In this document: piece by piece, positions 62,270 through 64,000 of the stretch
Numbering within the stretch: the stretch's first letter is position 1
Layout: every line of letters begins with the position of its first letter
From: Cyanobacteria bacterium SZAS LIN-3
GTDB taxonomy: Bacteria; Cyanobacteriota; Vampirovibrionia; Obscuribacterales; Obscuribacteraceae
DNA: 64,000 bases
Direction: 5' to 3'
NCBI GenBank assembly: GCA_018266215.1
Contig: JAFEAV010000022.1
Span: 16,312 to 80,311 of the forward strand
The notes under the pieces: model-generated
What the model was told of the DNA's origin: nothing
The model's database searches: none
Seen by the model: the letters and a program-made list of their open reading frames with translations, nothing else
Translations under genes and position numbers: made by a program

Positions 62270-62935
62270 ATGTCCATTTTTACTAAGAAAGGCATAACTT
62301 CTAAATCGGCTTCGCTCTCACGAGCGCTCCTTCTGAGCGCCGTGGCATTGAGCACCTGCGCCGGCTCGGCCCTGGCCCAGGGCAAAAATACCGATCTGGA
62401 GGTCTTCGGCGGCGGCCTGACCAAATCCAACCCCCAGGGCTTTTCGGTCGGCCAGGGCTACGGCAACAATCCCAACTCCGGCGCATTCCCAATCAAAAGA
62501 GATGCACTGGAGCAGGTCACCTGGTTCAAGTCCCGCAGACAGCTATCTATTGAAGATGATGGTCCCATAGTCACGGACCGCCGCACCGGAGGCTTCAGCA
62601 GCAACGCCGGAGCCCGCGGAGCCCTCAGCCCCGCCACATTTGGCGGCAGTAACGCCCTCAGCGGTGCGCTCAGTGCCCCCCGCAACCTGCAACAGGCCCA
62701 ATTTGGTCCTATGACCCGTCCGGAGAGACCGCAGGCTCGTCCTATCATGCATAGCGGACAAATCGCCTCCCCGGGCAAGCTGGCGGCCTCTAATAGCGCC
62801 CAGACGCCCGCCGCACGACCGGCGGCGCAGGCAAATTACGGCGGCTACAACAACGCACCGGCGGCGACGGGGGACTACGGTTCCAGCAGCGCCCATATAA
62901 GGGAAGTGAAAGCCAGGCTACTTGGCGGCCACTAA
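62270..62935 (+). CDS. Secreted low-complexity protein, 221 aa
   Basis: GGGAGGAG lies 6-7 nt before the ATG. The product has a signal peptide (SLSRALLLSAVALSTCAGSALA) and a mature part rich in Gly, Ala, Pro, Asn and Ser, with no regular fold until a short charged end (SAHIREVKARLLGGH). Motifs such as GQGYGNNPNSGAFP and APAATGDYGSSS look disordered. It is probably a secreted matrix or surface protein. A strong terminator follows, so it is transcribed alone or with the upstream tandem pair. Confidence 0.75.
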   Translation: MSIFTKKGITSKSASLSRALLLSAVALSTCAGSALAQGKNTDLEVFGGGLTKSNPQGFSVGQGYGNNPNSGAFPIKRDALEQVTWFKSRRQLSIEDDGPIVTDRRTGGFSSNAGARGALSPATFGGSNALSGALSAPRNLQQAQFGPMTRPERPQARPIMHSGQIASPGKLAASNSAQTPAARPAAQANYGGYNNAPAATGDYGSSSAHIREVKARLLGGH

Positions 62936-62944
62936 CAGTTATCG

Positions 62945-62984
62945 AAAAATGAGCGCCACCACATGTGAGGCGTCGCTCATTTTT
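62945..62984 (+). terminator. Rho-independent terminator
   Basis: AAAAATGAGCG pairs perfectly with CGCTCATTTTT, with CC/GG inside. A run of five T ends the stem. It starts 10 bp after the stop of the secreted low-complexity protein gene. Confidence 0.88.
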
Positions 62985-63329
62985 ATCGGACAGCGGATAT
63001 TTATCGGACTATTTCGTATATGCAAAAGGCGCTTACAGTCTGATTGTCCAGATAATGGCACCACCTATGCCACCACGACCGATATGATATCGATGCCACC
63101 ACTAGCAGCATCACGCTAGCATATCCCCTCGCTATATACGATTATCAGACCTCAAGCCCCGTGGGCATTTGCGGATTCTCAGATGATTGCCAAGCGAATA
63201 TATCGACACTACATATGGGTGATCGACACACTAGAGATCGCTCTCACAATTGCGATTTTATCTAACCCGCAAACACATACCCAGCAAGGGATTTGGGCAT
63301 TTTACAGGTTATCTACACCCAAAATACTT

Positions 63330-63369
63330 GTTGCAGGTTTGACCCTACCGGTAGTAGATTTATTGCAAC
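63330..63369. promoter_or_regulatory. 40-bp symmetric operator candidate
   Basis: GTTGCA (63330-63335), nine bases, CTACCGGTAG (63345-63354), nine bases, TGCAAC (63364-63369). The spacing is exactly symmetric and all arms are perfect. It overlaps a possible promoter (TTGCAG with TAGATT, 18 bp apart). Confidence 0.6.
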
Positions 63370-63421
63370 GAAATTTTGCGGCGGTTTTTTAAACGGCCCT
63401 AAGAAAACAAAAAAGACAGCT

Positions 63422-63443
63422 CTCACAAACTGGCGTTTGTGAG
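63422..63443. repeat. Perfect leader hairpin
   Basis: CTCACAAAC-TGGC-GTTTGTGAG, a nine-base-pair stem with a four-base loop. On the minus strand a T-rich run follows, so it could stop antisense transcription; on the plus strand it is a leader stem. Confidence 0.6.
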
Positions 63444-63660
63444 CCTTGATTCATCTCAATACCCCGCCCCCCGGGTTGCTCCTTTACCCAGCCAACAACG
63501 CACAATCAACAACTAAGCCCTGCCCTCAAAATCATGTGGCGCTTCGTTGCTGTGCGGCGCTGCAAACAAAACAACAAACAACACCTTTCGACCGACCAAC
63601 TTCGCAATCAACAACACCAACCAACAACAGCACCCCATATCCAGGAAGGAAACACACAGC

Positions 63661-64000
63661 ATGCTGACAGTAAACCGAGACAACGCCGACAGCTCCGCAC
63701 AATCGGGCAAGTCCGCGTCAGCCTCCCTCACTGCTGCCTACGGCAAGGAGGACTACTCAAACAGGTACTGGGAATCGACCCAAGAAACGCTGGTCGGTCT
63801 ATATGGAAAAAGAGATGCACTTGGTCAACCGATAGAAACGGTCAATGAGATCGTCCACAGGGTAGCGACTTCGGTGGCCCTGGCCGAACTCAAATATGTA
63901 CTCACCCCCGAAGAGCTTATCGAAATCACCCTGGACGAAGCCCTGCAGCACCCCAGAGTAGTGCAGTTCGCTCAAATTTTCGCCGACAATATTGGCAATC
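63661..64000 (+). CDS. Ribonucleotide reductase, probably B12-dependent class II (N-terminus, cut by window end)
   Basis: From ATG 63661 an open frame runs to the window edge (113 codons). After a polar start, residues about 33-90 read YWESTQETLVGLYGKRDALG followed by ETVNEIVHRVATSVALAE. This is the N-terminal helical region of the large reductase chain, where the pattern R/L-Y-x-x-R/K-D-x-x-G-x-x-E-T and R-V-A-x-x-V-A-x-A-E is conserved in class II enzymes. The enzyme makes deoxyribonucleotides from ribonucleotides. The class cannot be proven without the catalytic centre. It has a long leader with a symmetric operator candidate. Confidence 0.72.
   Translation, partial: MLTVNRDNADSSAQSGKSASASLTAAYGKEDYSNRYWESTQETLVGLYGKRDALGQPIETVNEIVHRVATSVALAELKYVLTPEELIEITLDEALQHPRVVQFAQIFADNIGN

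Larger units (their letters stand above)
62985..63660 (+). other. Long regulatory leader region before ribonucleotide reductase
   Basis: This 676-bp gap has no convincing gene. A 69-codon frame at 63183-63392 runs through the palindrome below and is rejected. The region holds a 40-bp dyad (63330-63369), a hairpin (63422-63443) and a 215-nt C/A-rich, G-poor leader with many CAACAAC repeats and little folding potential. AGGAAGGAA lies about 10 nt before ATG 63661. Confidence 0.6.

Noticed and set aside
62985..63330. Cobalamin riboswitch before the ribonucleotide reductase
   Set aside because: Expected because class II enzymes use B12, but I found no B12 box and no typical core; a covariance-model search would settle it.
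63190..63330. NrdR boxes before the ribonucleotide reductase
   Set aside because: ACACTACATATGGGTG near 63209 and ACACCCAAAATACTTGT near 63315 match the consensus only in part and are not at the usual paired spacing.
63183..63392. 69-codon plus-strand frame before the ribonucleotide reductase
   Set aside because: It runs through the symmetric operator candidate and has no ribosome site.

Overview
The window comes from a diderm (Gram-negative type) bacterium with an unusually large secretome. Outer-membrane systems are present: an RND efflux pump, a TonB-dependent receptor, and many signal-peptide proteins. Many proteins carry TPRs, leucine-rich repeats, VWA/PDZ modules or low-complexity stretches, and ATG, GTG and TTG starts are mixed. 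No rRNA, certain tRNA, CRISPR array, transposase or phage module was seen. My best lineage guess is Cyanobacteriota/Melainabacteria (Obscuribacterales-like). It rests on the style of gene content only and is low confidence; Planctomycetes-like or Armatimonadetes-like lineages are not excluded.

Layout. 1-5.5 kb (minus strand): an RND permease and membrane-fusion adaptor operon behind a double-domain MarR regulator. 5.5-15 kb: a mixed region with a TPR-metzincin coupled to a nucleoside phosphorylase-like gene, two unknown proteins, an alpha/beta hydrolase, a 50-residue membrane protein, a TerC-zinc ribbon protein, a GH130 enzyme and a cyclic-phosphate-type receiver protein. A hairpin-rich, partly tRNA-like segment lies between the last two. 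15.2-19.6 kb: an apparent operon of a PaaI-like thioesterase, a secreted TPR protein, a PDZ-VWA protein and a TPR-PDZ-VWA protein that looks like a fusion of the two before it. 19.8-23.3 kb: a membrane J-domain protein, an ArnT-like GT-C glycosyltransferase and an unknown protein. 23.3-40.4 kb (minus strand): two giant paralogous beta-strand-repeat exoproteins of 1982 and 3618 residues. They share an N-terminal module, a FecR-like C-terminal module and an upstream DNA element. 41-53.5 kb: small secreted proteins, three of the four leucine-rich-repeat paralogues, an NTF2-like protein, a glycine-rich surface protein, a diheme cytochrome c, TPR proteins and a second alpha/beta hydrolase. 53.5-55 kb: a His-rich secreted protein, a small unknown and a bacterioferritin-like protein, with two switch-like leader structures. 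55-60.8 kb: a secreted protein, a short TonB-C protein divergent from a TonB-dependent receptor, and the fourth LRR paralogue. 60.9-62.9 kb: a tandem pair of unknown membrane-anchored proteins and a secreted low-complexity protein. 63.6-64 kb: the start of a ribonucleotide reductase with a long leader and a 40-bp dyad operator candidate.

The main theme is a cell-envelope and extracellular toolkit. The strongest undescribed signals are: (i) four LRR proteins that all end exactly in F-x-P-L-H; (ii) the twin giant exoproteins with a matched upstream element and a copy-number-variable repeat of about 600 bp; (iii) the split-versus-fused TPR/PDZ/VWA genes, one with a destroyed MIDAS site; (iv) mutually exclusive RNA hairpins ahead of the ferritin-like locus; and (v) the structured RNA beside the cyclic-phosphate receiver gene.
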